Source: Erythrobacter sp. YJ-T3-07 | GTDB lineage: Bacteria > Pseudomonadota > Alphaproteobacteria > Sphingomonadales > Sphingomonadaceae | Reading direction: 5' to 3' | Assembly (NCBI RefSeq): GCF_015999305.1 | Contig: NZ_JAEAGP010000001.1 | Coordinates: forward strand, 310,001-374,000 | DNA length: 64,000 nucleotides | Shown: in pieces, positions 37,588 through 46,233 of the stretch | Layout: each line of letters opens with the position of its first letter | Position numbering within the stretch: the stretch's first letter is position 1 | Notes under the pieces: generated by a model | The model's database searches: none | What the model saw: the letters and a program-made list of their open reading frames with translations, nothing else | What the model was told of the DNA's origin: nothing | Position numbers and translations under genes: made by a program

Positions 37588-38580
37588 ATGAGCGACACCA
37601 AATCCATCCAGCTGAACGGCGAGAGCCGCACCACCACCGCAACCACCATCGCCGCGCTCGTACGCGAACTCGGCCTCGAGCCGGAAAAGGTCGCGGTCGA
37701 GCATAATGGCGAGATCGCCCCGCGATCGCAGCTGGCCGAGATTGCGCTGACCGACGGCGATTCGCTGGAGATCGTGCACTTCGTGGGCGGTGGCGACCAT
37801 GCGGCGGACGACGGTGACACGTGGAGTGTCGCCGGGCGCACCTTCCGCTCTCGCCTGATCGTGGGCACCGGCAAGTACAAGGACTTCGCGCAGAACGCCG
37901 CCGCGCTGGAGGCGAGCGGTGCGGAGATCGTCACCGTCGCGGTGCGGCGCGTGAACGTCTCCGACCCCAATCAGCCGATGCTGACCGATTTCATCGATCC
38001 CAAGAAGGTCACCTACCTGCCCAACACCGCAGGCTGCTTCACCGCCGACGAGGCGGTGCGCACGCTGCGTCTTGCGCGCGAGGCGGGCGGCTGGGATCTG
38101 GTCAAGCTGGAGGTGCTGGGCGAGGCGAAGACGCTGTACCCCGACATGCGCGAAACCCTGCGCGCGACCGAGACGCTGGCCAAGGAAGGCTTCCACCCGA
38201 TGGTCTATTGCGCGGACGATCCCATCGCCGCCAAGCAGCTGGAGGAAGCGGGCGCGGTCGCGATCATGCCGCTGGGCGCGCCGATCGGCAGTGGCCTCGG
38301 CATCCAGAACCGCGTGACCATCCGCCTGATCGTCGAAGGCGCGAGCGTGCCGGTGCTGGTCGATGCCGGTGTTGGCACCGCGTCGGATGCGGCGGTCGGC
38401 ATGGAACTGGGCTGCGACGGCATCCTGATGAACACCGCGATCGCCGAGGCAAAAGACCCGATTCGCATGGCGCGCGCAATGCGCCGGGCGGTGCAGGCCG
38501 GGCGCGACGCCTACCTCTCCGGACGGATGGCGACGCGCAAATATGCGGACCCCTCCAGCCCGCTCGCAGGGCTTATCTGA
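37588..38580 (+). CDS. thiG: ThiS-ThiG fusion: sulfur carrier plus thiazole synthase
   Basis: Thiamin biosynthesis. Residues 1-69 are a ThiS-like ubiquitin fold ([10 protein letters not shown]... [10 protein letters not shown]) ending in Gly67-Gly68-Gly69. Residues about 79-330 are ThiG, a TIM-barrel synthase: VGTGKYKDF, the Schiff-base Lys173 in LVKLEVLGE, and [20 protein letters not shown]. In free ThiS the C-terminal Gly-Gly carries the sulfur; here it is internal, followed by a short acidic linker. No other thi genes and no TPP riboswitch are visible nearby. Confidence 0.93.
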   Translation: MSDTKSIQLNGESRTTTATTIAALVRELGLEPEKVAVEHNGEIAPRSQLAEIALTDGDSLEIVHFVGGGDHAADDGDTWSVAGRTFRSRLIVGTGKYKDFAQNAAALEASGAEIVTVAVRRVNVSDPNQPMLTDFIDPKKVTYLPNTAGCFTADEAVRTLRLAREAGGWDLVKLEVLGEAKTLYPDMRETLRATETLAKEGFHPMVYCADDPIAAKQLEEAGAVAIMPLGAPIGSGLGIQNRVTIRLIVEGASVPVLVDAGVGTASDAAVGMELGCDGILMNTAIAEAKDPIRMARAMRRAVQAGRDAYLSGRMATRKYADPSSPLAGLI

Positions 38581-38695
38581 CGCTGCTGAGGAAAGACCGG
38601 ATATCAAGCTTAGCGGTTTGTTTACCAAGATCGCGGAAACATCCCCCTCATCGGACAAACGGGCCGCCTCGACTCGGCGGCCACGGAGGGGCACG

Positions 38696-39232
38696 ATGGC
38701 GACGAAGAACAACACCACCAGCCTGAGCATCGCCGAGATGCGCGAATTCGCAGGGTTCAGCCCGTGCGAACAGCGCTTCATCCGGCGCAATCTCGATATC
38801 GGGCTGGGCCGGTGCGATGCCTTCAAGCTGTGGGCCCGCAATGCGGGCGAGAATGTCGACATCCGTCGCCAGTACGTCGCCTATCAGGATCTGAAGGTGC
38901 TGCGCCACACGATGCCTGGTGCGGATGCGGGCGAATCGGTCTCCCCCTTCATGGGGCAGCTCTCCCGGCTTGCCGCATTCGATCTGGCGCAGGAACGCCT
39001 CGACGGTTTTTCGCCCTTCCGCTTCCTCTACGAACGCCTGCTGGGGCCTGAGGTGCGCCCGTGGCTGCCGAGCGCGTTTTGCGCCGGCGCCGCCATGCCG
39101 CACCTGCGCCCCGCACGCCGCAAGCTGCTGCTGCAAAGCCTCAGCGAAGCTGCCGCGACCGCGCCCGCATGGTCTTCGCGCCCGCCGACCTTTTTCCCCG
39201 AATATGTCGATCTGGCAGACGAGGCCGCCTGA
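38696..39232 (+). CDS. conserved-looking hypothetical protein
   Basis: About 178 residues, no signal peptide or membrane segment, mostly helical. It starts MATKNNTTSLSIAEMREFAGFS; GGAGG lies 6 bases before the ATG. Cys occurs at PCEQRF and FCAGAAM. The family is not recognised. An upstream in-frame start would run through unconserved sequence. Confidence 0.6.
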   Translation: MATKNNTTSLSIAEMREFAGFSPCEQRFIRRNLDIGLGRCDAFKLWARNAGENVDIRRQYVAYQDLKVLRHTMPGADAGESVSPFMGQLSRLAAFDLAQERLDGFSPFRFLYERLLGPEVRPWLPSAFCAGAAMPHLRPARRKLLLQSLSEAAATAPAWSSRPPTFFPEYVDLADEAA

Positions 39233-39287
39233 GCCGGACCACTCTTCGCGAGCGGCCCGGCACTGACGGCCCGATCGGCCAATCGGG

Positions 39288-40931
39288 TCAGAACGCGACC
39301 TGCGCGCCTGCCAGAATCACATTCGTATCCGCATCCTGGTTCGACCAGGTGCTGCCATCGGGGAAATTGCCCCCCGACAGGAAGTTGAGCGGGACGTAAC
39401 CGTTCACGCGGATGAACTCGCCGAACAGGTTCACGTTCGGTGCGGGGAACCACGAACCGCCCAGCACGATCTGGTTCTGCCGCCGCCAGGGGGAGCCTTC
39501 CTCACCCGAAATGAACTTCGAGAATTCCGCCGACAGCGCGAATTCGCGCCGTTGCATGGTCAGCCTTTCGGCCCCGAAGCCGAAGCGGCCGCCGACAGTG
39601 AAAGCCTCGGGCTTCACTGCGTCATACACGCTCAGCGGGTTGATCGGATCGGGCACGGCGGTGCCCGCCCATTCCTTCGTCGTCTTCGCGTATTCGCCCA
39701 TCAGCGTCAGCGGACCATAGGTCAGCTTGCCATAGGCGGCGATGCCGGGGTTGTTGTCCTGACACGGGTTGAAGTGCGTGACCGGATAGTCCTGGCAATA
39801 GGCGGTCCCGCGCTGGTAGCTGGCACCGGCCATCAGCGCATTGCCTTCTCCGCCAAGGGCGATCGTGTAGCGCGCATCGACCGCGAAGTTGTTCGCGCGC
39901 GAAGGTACGCTGGTGCCCAGCACCGGCACGTTTGCCGAACGGAACTGCGCGCCACCCTGGATGATCATCCCGCGCACATGCAGCCCGCCCGATACGAAGC
40001 CGACCTGCCCGCCATAGGCGAGGCCGGCGAAGGCATGCCAGTTTGTCGAATTGGTGAACGGGTTGACCGTGTCGTTGAGCCCGAAGGGCGTGTCCATCTT
40101 GCCGATCAGGGCATAGACCGGCAGCTGGTCCAGATTGCCGAACATCACCCAGCCGCGGCGCAGCTGGATCTGGTTGCGCGCGAGCGCGGTGATCGTCCCC
40201 TGACCGAAGCTCTGCTCCGGATCGTACAGCAGTTCCGCATAACCGGTGACGTTAGGCAGCAGTCGTGCGGTCAGCGCGAGGTTGGCCGAATGGAGAACGA
40301 CCTCGGAGACATTGTCGCCCAGCTGGTTGGCGCTGGTCGGGTGGCGCATGAGGTAGCCGAACTTGGAGTCGACCGTTGCCCACTGGTAATTGGCGATCGC
40401 GGTGATCCCGCCCGACAGCGTGACCCGGTCGGTCAGCTCGCCCGATTGCAGCGCGGCGAGCTGGACCAGCGGCTTGGTGTTCACGTTCTCCGCATGGTCG
40501 AGCATCTGGTACGCATAGGCCGCGTTGGTGCCGACGAAGTTCTCCGACCCCGCCACCTGCATCTCGCGCGGGTCGTCGGCTTCGGTGACCACATCGACCG
40601 GGCCGGCAGAGCCTGCCGTCGTCGCGATGCGCGCCGGGCCGGGTATCTCGGCTTGCGCAGCTGCCGCAGGCACCTGCGCGTCGGATGCCGCGACAACAAC
40701 ATCGCCTGGCGCGGTTTTCACACTGCGCATGTCTTCAAGTTGCGCGCGCAGCTGCTCGTTTTCGCTCTGCAGCGCATCGAGCCGGTCTTCGAGCGCTTCG
40801 AGACGCTCGAGCACGGCAGAGTCCTGCGCGAGCGCCGGTGTGGCCAGCGAGAAGAGCGAAATACCCCCCAGAAGAACCGCATATCGGCGCACACGCCCGC
40901 GCGTTGCGGATGGGCAACTATTTGTGTTCAT
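39288..40931 (-). CDS. outer-membrane porin with N-terminal coiled coil, LbtU-like
   Basis: A 547-residue outer-membrane beta-barrel. The signal peptide ends TPALAQ. A short coiled coil follows (LERLEALEDRLDALQSENEQ, residues about 41-70), then an Ala/Val-rich linker, and from about 175 a barrel of alternating strands ending in VAF, the C-terminal Phe needed for barrel assembly. Coiled coil plus barrel is the layout of trimeric porins and of LbtU-type siderophore porins. There is no TonB box or plug, so substrates probably diffuse. Cys pairs in AYCQDYP and NPCQDN may close a surface loop. Confidence 0.78.
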   Translation of the reverse strand: MNTNSCPSATRGRVRRYAVLLGGISLFSLATPALAQDSAVLERLEALEDRLDALQSENEQLRAQLEDMRSVKTAPGDVVVAASDAQVPAAAAQAEIPGPARIATTAGSAGPVDVVTEADDPREMQVAGSENFVGTNAAYAYQMLDHAENVNTKPLVQLAALQSGELTDRVTLSGGITAIANYQWATVDSKFGYLMRHPTSANQLGDNVSEVVLHSANLALTARLLPNVTGYAELLYDPEQSFGQGTITALARNQIQLRRGWVMFGNLDQLPVYALIGKMDTPFGLNDTVNPFTNSTNWHAFAGLAYGGQVGFVSGGLHVRGMIIQGGAQFRSANVPVLGTSVPSRANNFAVDARYTIALGGEGNALMAGASYQRGTAYCQDYPVTHFNPCQDNNPGIAAYGKLTYGPLTLMGEYAKTTKEWAGTAVPDPINPLSVYDAVKPEAFTVGGRFGFGAERLTMQRREFALSAEFSKFISGEEGSPWRRQNQIVLGGSWFPAPNVNLFGEFIRVNGYVPLNFLSGGNFPDGSTWSNQDADTNVILAGAQVAF

Positions 40932-41017
40932 TATGTATCCCTATGTCCAAACGGCGGCGCCATTCAGATTGCAAATAGCGACCCAAGTTACGATGCAACC
41001 CCCAAATACCGCCGGTT

Positions 41018-41041
41018 GGCGCGTTATCTCGCGCCTCTTTT
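41018..41041 (+). terminator. orphan terminator-like hairpin
   Basis: GGCGCG pairs with CGCGCC around a 6-base loop and is followed by TCTTTT on the plus strand. No plus-strand gene precedes it; the porin leader runs on the other strand. Confidence 0.5.
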
Positions 41042-41161
41042 CCTGCCAAGACTGCCATCATGGCTGGCCTAAAAAAGTTGCTATCGGGCAACACCGGTCG
41101 CCGCGGCGGAGGCGGGGAGGCGTTCGTCCGAGTACGGGTGAATCTCAATGTTGGGAGGGGT

Positions 41162-41320
41162 TTACCAACGCGGCGGTGGCAGCGGGTCGGCCGGGGGTTC
41201 TTCCACCATCAGGTGGAAAACCGCTGTCTGACCGACATCGAGCACTTCGTGCCACGCGGTTCCGTCGCTGGTATAGTCCGAGCCAGTCGTCCGAACCCCC
41301 GTCTCATGAGTGATTCGCAT
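41162..41320 (-). CDS. possible 52-residue protein
   Basis: ATG to TAA, 52 codons. The product begins MRITHETGVRTTGSDYTSDG and ends in a Pro-rich PADPLPPPRW. GGAGG is present but about 13 bases upstream, too far for a good ribosome site. No family is recognised and it may be chance. Confidence 0.28.
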   Translation of the reverse strand: MRITHETGVRTTGSDYTSDGTAWHEVLDVGQTAVFHLMVEEPPADPLPPPRW

Positions 41321-41439
41321 CGTCCCACCCCGCCTCCAGCGCGCTAGGCAACATGCGAGGCGTAGGCAGTACGCTCACGCAGGTCGCTATGAGCGCGGGA
41401 TGCACCGCGAGACTGGCGAGACGGGAAGGCGCACGCGCA

Positions 41440-43251
41440 TCAACTGCGATAGAGGGCGTTCAGCCGATCGCCGTAGCGTTCCCTGATCTTGTGCCGCCGG
41501 ATCTTCATGCTCGGCGTCATTTCCTCATTCTCGATCGAGAACGGTTCGTCGGCGAAGGCGAACCCGCGTACCTTTTCGACCACCGACAATTCGGCGTTAA
41601 CCCGGTCGATCGCCGTGCGGATTTCTGCGCGAAACTCGGGCACCTCGAGCACTTTCTTGCAGTCGAGCGACTTGTTCTGCGACTTGCACCAGTCGAGCGC
41701 CCATTCGGTATCGGGTACGATCAGCCCGACCACGTAGGGCCGCCGGTCGCCGACGACCATCGCCTGCCCGATCTCGGGCTGGAGCGTCAGCATCCCCTCA
41801 AGCTTCTGCGGCGCGACATTGTCGCCCTTGTCGTTAACGATCATGTCCTTCTTGCGGTCGGTGATGACGATCCGGCCCTTGTCGTCGATGTGGCCGATAT
41901 CGCCGGTGTGCAGCCAGCCGTCCTTCAGCGCACGGTCGGTTTCGCCCTGATTCTGCCAGTAGCCGTGCATCACCAGTTCGCCCCGGCAAAGGATCTCGCC
42001 ATCCTCGGCAATCCTTACCTCAACGCCCTTCATCGGTGGGCCGACCGTGTCCATCGAGACTCCGGCGGCTGGCCGGTTGCAGCTAATCACGGGGCCCGCC
42101 TCGGTCTGGCCGTAGCCCTGCATCATCGGCAGGCCGAGTGCTTGGAAGAAGATGCCGACGTCGGGGTTGAGCGGCGCGCCGCCCGAGACCATCGCCTTGA
42201 TCCGGCCGCCGAACTTCTGGCGAATCTTGGGCCGCAGAAGCTTGCCCACCAGCGCATCCATCGGCTTGTCGCGCAGGCGCTTCCTGCCCTTGGCGGCGGC
42301 CCGCTCCTCGATCTCCAGCGCGCGGTCCAGCAGGTAGCTCGCCGCACCGCCCTGCTTGGCGATCTGCTTCATGATCCGCGTGCGCAGGACCTCGAACAGG
42401 CGCGGCACCACGACCATCACCGTCGGGCTGGTTTCCTCGATATTGCTAGCGAGCTTTTCCAGCCCCTCGGCGTAATAGATCTGCGCGCCGACGCCGATCG
42501 GCAGGAATTGCCCGCCGGTATGTTCGTAAGCGTGGCTCAGCGGGAGGAATGAGAGGAAGCGCTCCTCGTCCGACAGGTCGAAATCGTCGATCAGGATGTC
42601 CGCTGCGCCCGCGACATTGCACAGGATCGCGCCATGGTGCTGCAACACGCCGCGCGGAGCGCCGCCGGTACCGCTGGTGTAGATGATGCAGGCGGTGTCC
42701 TTGCGGCCGATCTTGGCGATCCGCGCATCGACTGCGGCGCGCGCCGCCTTTGCATCGCCCTCCAGCATCCGCGCCCAGCCATGGCAGGCCAGGTTGCCGC
42801 CCTGGTACCCGCGCACGCTTTCGATCGGAATGATGTGTTCGGCAATGCCGGTGGCGAAGATCGCCGGGATCAGCGGGCCGGAAAGCTTCTCGTTCGAAAC
42901 GATCACCGCCCGCGCGCCCGAATTGTCGAGGATATGGACGTGGTCGCGCTCGGTATTGGTGGTGTAGGCGGGCACGGTGATGCAGCCCGCCGCCATGATC
43001 GCGAGGTCGGAAATGCACCATTCGGGCCGGTTCTCGCTGACCAGCATGACCCGGTCGCCGTCCCCGAGGCCGAGGCCGCGCAGGTTTTCCGCCAGCAGGC
43101 AGACCTGATCGGCGACCTCGCGCCAGCTGATGGTCTGCCACTCGCCCGCGACCTTGCGGCCAAGGAAGGGCTTGTCGCCGCCCGCGTCGGCGCGTTTCAG
43201 GAACAATGAGACGAGGTTGCTCGCCCGTTCGATCTCTTCAAGCTGCGTCAA
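41440..43251 (-). CDS. long-chain acyl-CoA synthetase, AMP-forming
   Basis: Activates fatty acids to CoA esters, 603 residues, in the FadD15/FAA1-like group. Motifs: the AMP-binding P-loop IIYTSGTGGAPRGV near 190, LPLSHAYEHTGGQ near 237, MQGYGQTEAGPVIS near 378, and DGWLHTGDIGHIDDKGRI near 447. The P-loop departs from the usual TSGTTGxPKG: Gly for the second Thr and Arg for Lys. It starts with TTG at 43251; GGGAGA lies upstream and there is no nearby in-frame ATG. A palindrome at 43275 overlaps its likely promoter. Confidence 0.93.
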   Translation of the reverse strand: MTQLEEIERASNLVSLFLKRADAGGDKPFLGRKVAGEWQTISWREVADQVCLLAENLRGLGLGDGDRVMLVSENRPEWCISDLAIMAAGCITVPAYTTNTERDHVHILDNSGARAVIVSNEKLSGPLIPAIFATGIAEHIIPIESVRGYQGGNLACHGWARMLEGDAKAARAAVDARIAKIGRKDTACIIYTSGTGGAPRGVLQHHGAILCNVAGAADILIDDFDLSDEERFLSFLPLSHAYEHTGGQFLPIGVGAQIYYAEGLEKLASNIEETSPTVMVVVPRLFEVLRTRIMKQIAKQGGAASYLLDRALEIEERAAAKGRKRLRDKPMDALVGKLLRPKIRQKFGGRIKAMVSGGAPLNPDVGIFFQALGLPMMQGYGQTEAGPVISCNRPAAGVSMDTVGPPMKGVEVRIAEDGEILCRGELVMHGYWQNQGETDRALKDGWLHTGDIGHIDDKGRIVITDRKKDMIVNDKGDNVAPQKLEGMLTLQPEIGQAMVVGDRRPYVVGLIVPDTEWALDWCKSQNKSLDCKKVLEVPEFRAEIRTAIDRVNAELSVVEKVRGFAFADEPFSIENEEMTPSMKIRRHKIRERYGDRLNALYRS

Positions 43252-43274
43252 AGCCGCACCGTCTCCCAGGTTTC

Positions 43275-43288
43275 GTTATTTTTATAAC
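43275..43288. promoter_or_regulatory. AT-rich palindrome upstream of the acyl-CoA ligase
   Basis: GTTAT-TTTT-ATAAC, perfect five-base arms, in the only AT-rich patch of this gap, 24 bases before the ligase start. On the minus strand it reads as GTTATAAAAATAAC and could include the -10 element or be an operator. Confidence 0.4.
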
Positions 43289-43345
43289 TATGTGCGGCGA
43301 TCTAGGCTCCCGGCAGGATTACGGCAAGCGCGGGGGCCGATGCCG

Positions 43346-45073
43346 TCAGGGCAGTTCCAGCTGCCCTTCGAGCCGCGGATCGCGCGCCGAGACCCAGCGA
43401 TCGCCCTCTCGTAGCACGATCCCTGCCTTCACTGGAGCGGGGCGAATGGTCAGCATGGCGTGGCCGAGCGACCGGAAGGCGTTCTGGCTGTCCGCCAGCC
43501 AGGTGCCCTCTTCCAGCAGCACGCTGTCGCCGAACGCCATGACGAACGGCAGGCCCAGCGCCTCTTCCGGGGCCAGCCCGAAATCGATCACGCCGATAAT
43601 GCTGCGTGCGGTCTGCACGGGGATCGTGCTGCCGCCCGCTGCACCGACCGCCATGAACGGCTGGCCCTGCGGGTCGTACACCACCACCGGCGACATCGAG
43701 CTGCGCGGACGCTTGCCGCCCTCCACCCGGTTCGCGACAGGCGTGCCATCAACCGTGGGTGAGCGGCTGAAATCGGTCAGTTCATTGTTGAGGTAGAACC
43801 CGTCGACCATCAGCCCCGACCCGAAGGCGCTCTCGATGGTCGAGGTATAGCTGATCATCGTGCCCGCATCGTCGACCACCGCGATATGCGAGGTGCCGTG
43901 CTCCTCGGGCTCGTCGCCATCGGCCAGCGCCCTGTCCGCGCCTTCTGGCGTCCCGGGCTTCACTTCGGCCAGAGTGCTGCCGGGCAGGATCAGCGCGCCG
44001 CGCCGGGCGAGGTAATCGGGCGCGATCAGTCCGGCGGCGGGGACGGGCACGAAATCGCTGTCTGCGAGATAGAGCTCGCGGTCGGCATAGGCGAGCCGCT
44101 GGGATTCGAGGAACAGGTGCCAAGTCACCGGATTGCGCGGGCCGAGCGCGGCAAGATCGAACCGCTCCAGCTGGCCGAGCATCTGCATCACTGCGATGCC
44201 GCCCGAGGTCGGCGGCCCCATCGCGCAGATGCGATAGGCGCGATAGCGGGTGCACAGCGGCGCACGCTCCTTCGCGACATAGCCTTCGATGTCTTGCACG
44301 GTCATCGCGCCGCTGCGCGGTGTGTCGTCGGCGACCGTCTTCGCGATCCGCTCGGCAAGATCGCCGTCGTAGAACGCATCGGGCCCGGCCTGTGCGATCT
44401 TTTCGAGCGTGCGGGCGAGCGCGGGGTTGGTCAGCGTGGAGCCGATCGCGACCGGCGCGCCTGCCGGATCGTAGTACAGCGCCTTGCCCTGATCGCTGCG
44501 CGCGCCGGTATCGGCGCTGTCGGACAGCGACTTGTTGAGCCGCGGGTTCACCCGAAAACCGTCGCGCGCCAGCGCGATGGCGGGTTCGAACAGCTCCGCC
44601 CAGGGCAGCTTGCCGTGCTCAGCATGGGCCTTAGCGGCGAGGGCCAAGTTGCCCGGAGCGCCGACGCTGAGCCCGCTGCGCACCGACTCGCGGAACGGCG
44701 GCACCTTGCCGTCCTTGTCGAGAAACCAGTCCGGCGTTGCGCCTGCGGGTGCGGTTTCGCGCCCGTCATAGGTCGTGACCGTGCCATCGGCATCGCCCAG
44801 CACCATGAAGCCGCCGCCGCCGATGCCGGAGCTTTGCGGCTCGACCACGGTCAGCGCGAGCATCACCGCGATCGCCGCGTCGGTCGCGGTCCCGCCCCGG
44901 CGCAGCATCTCGTAACCTGCCTCCTGCGCCCGCGGGTCTGCGGCGCTGACTGCGCCTTGGGTCGCCTGCGGTGCGGAGGTTTCGACCGGCGCGACGGGCG
45001 CAGTCGCGCACCCGGCGAGCGAGAGGGCGGCGGCGATCCCGAACAGCGGGGCTTTGAAGGTTCTGGCGAGCAT
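43346..45073 (-). CDS. ggt: gamma-glutamyltransferase (lipoprotein)
   Basis: Periplasmic enzyme that breaks down glutathione by transferring or hydrolysing the gamma-glutamyl group. 575 residues. The lipoprotein signal ends SLAGCATA, so it is probably membrane-anchored, unlike the soluble E. coli enzyme. The self-cleaving Thr394 is in EEHGTSHIAVVD, giving large and small subunits. The small-subunit site YTSTIESAFGSG and the closing GGSTIPVQTARSIIG are present. It follows pyrD after 8 bases. Confidence 0.94.
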   Translation of the reverse strand: MLARTFKAPLFGIAAALSLAGCATAPVAPVETSAPQATQGAVSAADPRAQEAGYEMLRRGGTATDAAIAVMLALTVVEPQSSGIGGGGFMVLGDADGTVTTYDGRETAPAGATPDWFLDKDGKVPPFRESVRSGLSVGAPGNLALAAKAHAEHGKLPWAELFEPAIALARDGFRVNPRLNKSLSDSADTGARSDQGKALYYDPAGAPVAIGSTLTNPALARTLEKIAQAGPDAFYDGDLAERIAKTVADDTPRSGAMTVQDIEGYVAKERAPLCTRYRAYRICAMGPPTSGGIAVMQMLGQLERFDLAALGPRNPVTWHLFLESQRLAYADRELYLADSDFVPVPAAGLIAPDYLARRGALILPGSTLAEVKPGTPEGADRALADGDEPEEHGTSHIAVVDDAGTMISYTSTIESAFGSGLMVDGFYLNNELTDFSRSPTVDGTPVANRVEGGKRPRSSMSPVVVYDPQGQPFMAVGAAGGSTIPVQTARSIIGVIDFGLAPEEALGLPFVMAFGDSVLLEEGTWLADSQNAFRSLGHAMLTIRPAPVKAGIVLREGDRWVSARDPRLEGQLELP

Positions 45074-45081
45074 GGCGATCC

Positions 45082-46116
45082 TCAGGCTTGCGATCCGATG
45101 GCGTCCTCAATCGACGCAAAGCCTTCCGCCCGCAACCTTTGCGACAGGCCCCTGGCGATCCGGCGGCCGAGCATCGGTCCGTGATAGACCATCGCGGAAT
45201 AGAGCTGCACCAGGCTCGCGCCCGCAACGATCCGCTCCCAAGCGGCATCGGCGCTGTCGATCCCGCCGGCAGCGATCAGCGGGATCTGCCCGCCGGTCGC
45301 CTTGCGGAAATCCTTCAGCCGCTGGAGCGAGAGCGGCGCGAGCGGCGCGCCCGACAGGCCGCCAGCCTCGTCCGCATGGGCCGATTTCAGATCGGGCCGC
45401 GCGAGCGTGGTGTTGGAGATGATCAGCGCGGCGAGCGGGCTTTCGAGTGCGATCCTGGCGATCGCGTCGATCTCGCTTGGCTCCAGATCGGGCGCGAGTT
45501 TCAGGAACACCGGCGTCGCTCGCTCTCCGCGTGCCTGGAACACGCCGTCGAGCAGGTGCTTGAGCGCATCGCCCGTCTGCAGGTCGCGCAGGCCCGGCGT
45601 GTTGGGGCTGGAAATGTTGATCGTAAGATAGCTGGCGAGCGGGGCCATCAGCTCGGTCATCAGCGCATAATCGGCGATCCGATCGTCGCTGTCCTTGTTG
45701 GCGCCGATGTTGATCCCGACGATCCCGGGCTTGGCCGCACGCTTGCGGAGACGCATGTGCGCGGCCTCGGCCCCGCCATTGTTGAAGCCCATGCGGTTGA
45801 TGACCGCACGATCCTCCGCCAGCCGGAACAGGCGTGGGCGCGGATTGCCCGCCTGCGGCAGCGGGGTGATCGTGCCCACCTCGACGAAGCCGAAGCCCAG
45901 CCCCAGCAGCGCGTCGGGCACTTCGGCATCCTTGTCGTAGCCCGGCGCGACGCCGACCGGACTGGGGAAGGTGACCCCGCCGATGGTCACGCCGAGCGCC
46001 GGGTCGTGGCGCGGCGGGCGGCCTGTCGGCAGGCGCTTGAGCCCGGCGAGCGACAGGCGGTGCGCGCGTTCGGGGTCGAGCGTGAAGAGCAGCGGGCGAG
46101 CAAGCGGGAACAGCAT
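45082..46116 (-). CDS. pyrD: dihydroorotate dehydrogenase (quinone), class 2
   Basis: Membrane-bound FMN enzyme of pyrimidine synthesis. 344 residues with the class-2 N-terminal helix (LFPLARPLLFTLDPERAHRL). FMN and substrate motifs: VGVAPGYDKDAEV near 54, INRMGFNNGGAE near 107, INISSPNTPGLR near 172 with the catalytic Ser, and LIAAGGIDSADAAWERIVAGASLVQLYSA. It diverges from the DUF885 gene with 117 bases between. Confidence 0.96.
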   Translation of the reverse strand: MLFPLARPLLFTLDPERAHRLSLAGLKRLPTGRPPRHDPALGVTIGGVTFPSPVGVAPGYDKDAEVPDALLGLGFGFVEVGTITPLPQAGNPRPRLFRLAEDRAVINRMGFNNGGAEAAHMRLRKRAAKPGIVGINIGANKDSDDRIADYALMTELMAPLASYLTINISSPNTPGLRDLQTGDALKHLLDGVFQARGERATPVFLKLAPDLEPSEIDAIARIALESPLAALIISNTTLARPDLKSAHADEAGGLSGAPLAPLSLQRLKDFRKATGGQIPLIAAGGIDSADAAWERIVAGASLVQLYSAMVYHGPMLGRRIARGLSQRLRAEGFASIEDAIGSQA

Positions 46117-46233
46117 CGCGCCATGCCCTATGCTGGCCGCCGCGAGGTGTCGACTGTCGTTTGCACCGCCCTATCATTGGCGCGCTGCCTCGGGCAGAGT
46201 GGCCAAAACATGCAATTCTTGGGGAGACGCCGT

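Larger units (their letters stand above)
40932..41439. other. 508-base region with only a weak small ORF
   Basis: Gap between the porin and the acyl-CoA ligase genes. It holds the porin leader (AGGGA 8 bases before the ATG), a plus-strand terminator-like hairpin at 41018-41041 and a possible 52-codon ORF at 41162-41320. The rest shows nothing I can name. It is less GC-rich than its neighbours near 40940-41060. Confidence 0.6.

Noticed and set aside
45088..46233. Plus-strand open frame in phase with and upstream of the DUF885 gene, opposite pyrD
   Set aside because: It would put about 380 low-complexity residues before a clean lipoprotein signal. pyrD on the other strand has all motifs, and GGGGAG precedes the ATG at 46234.
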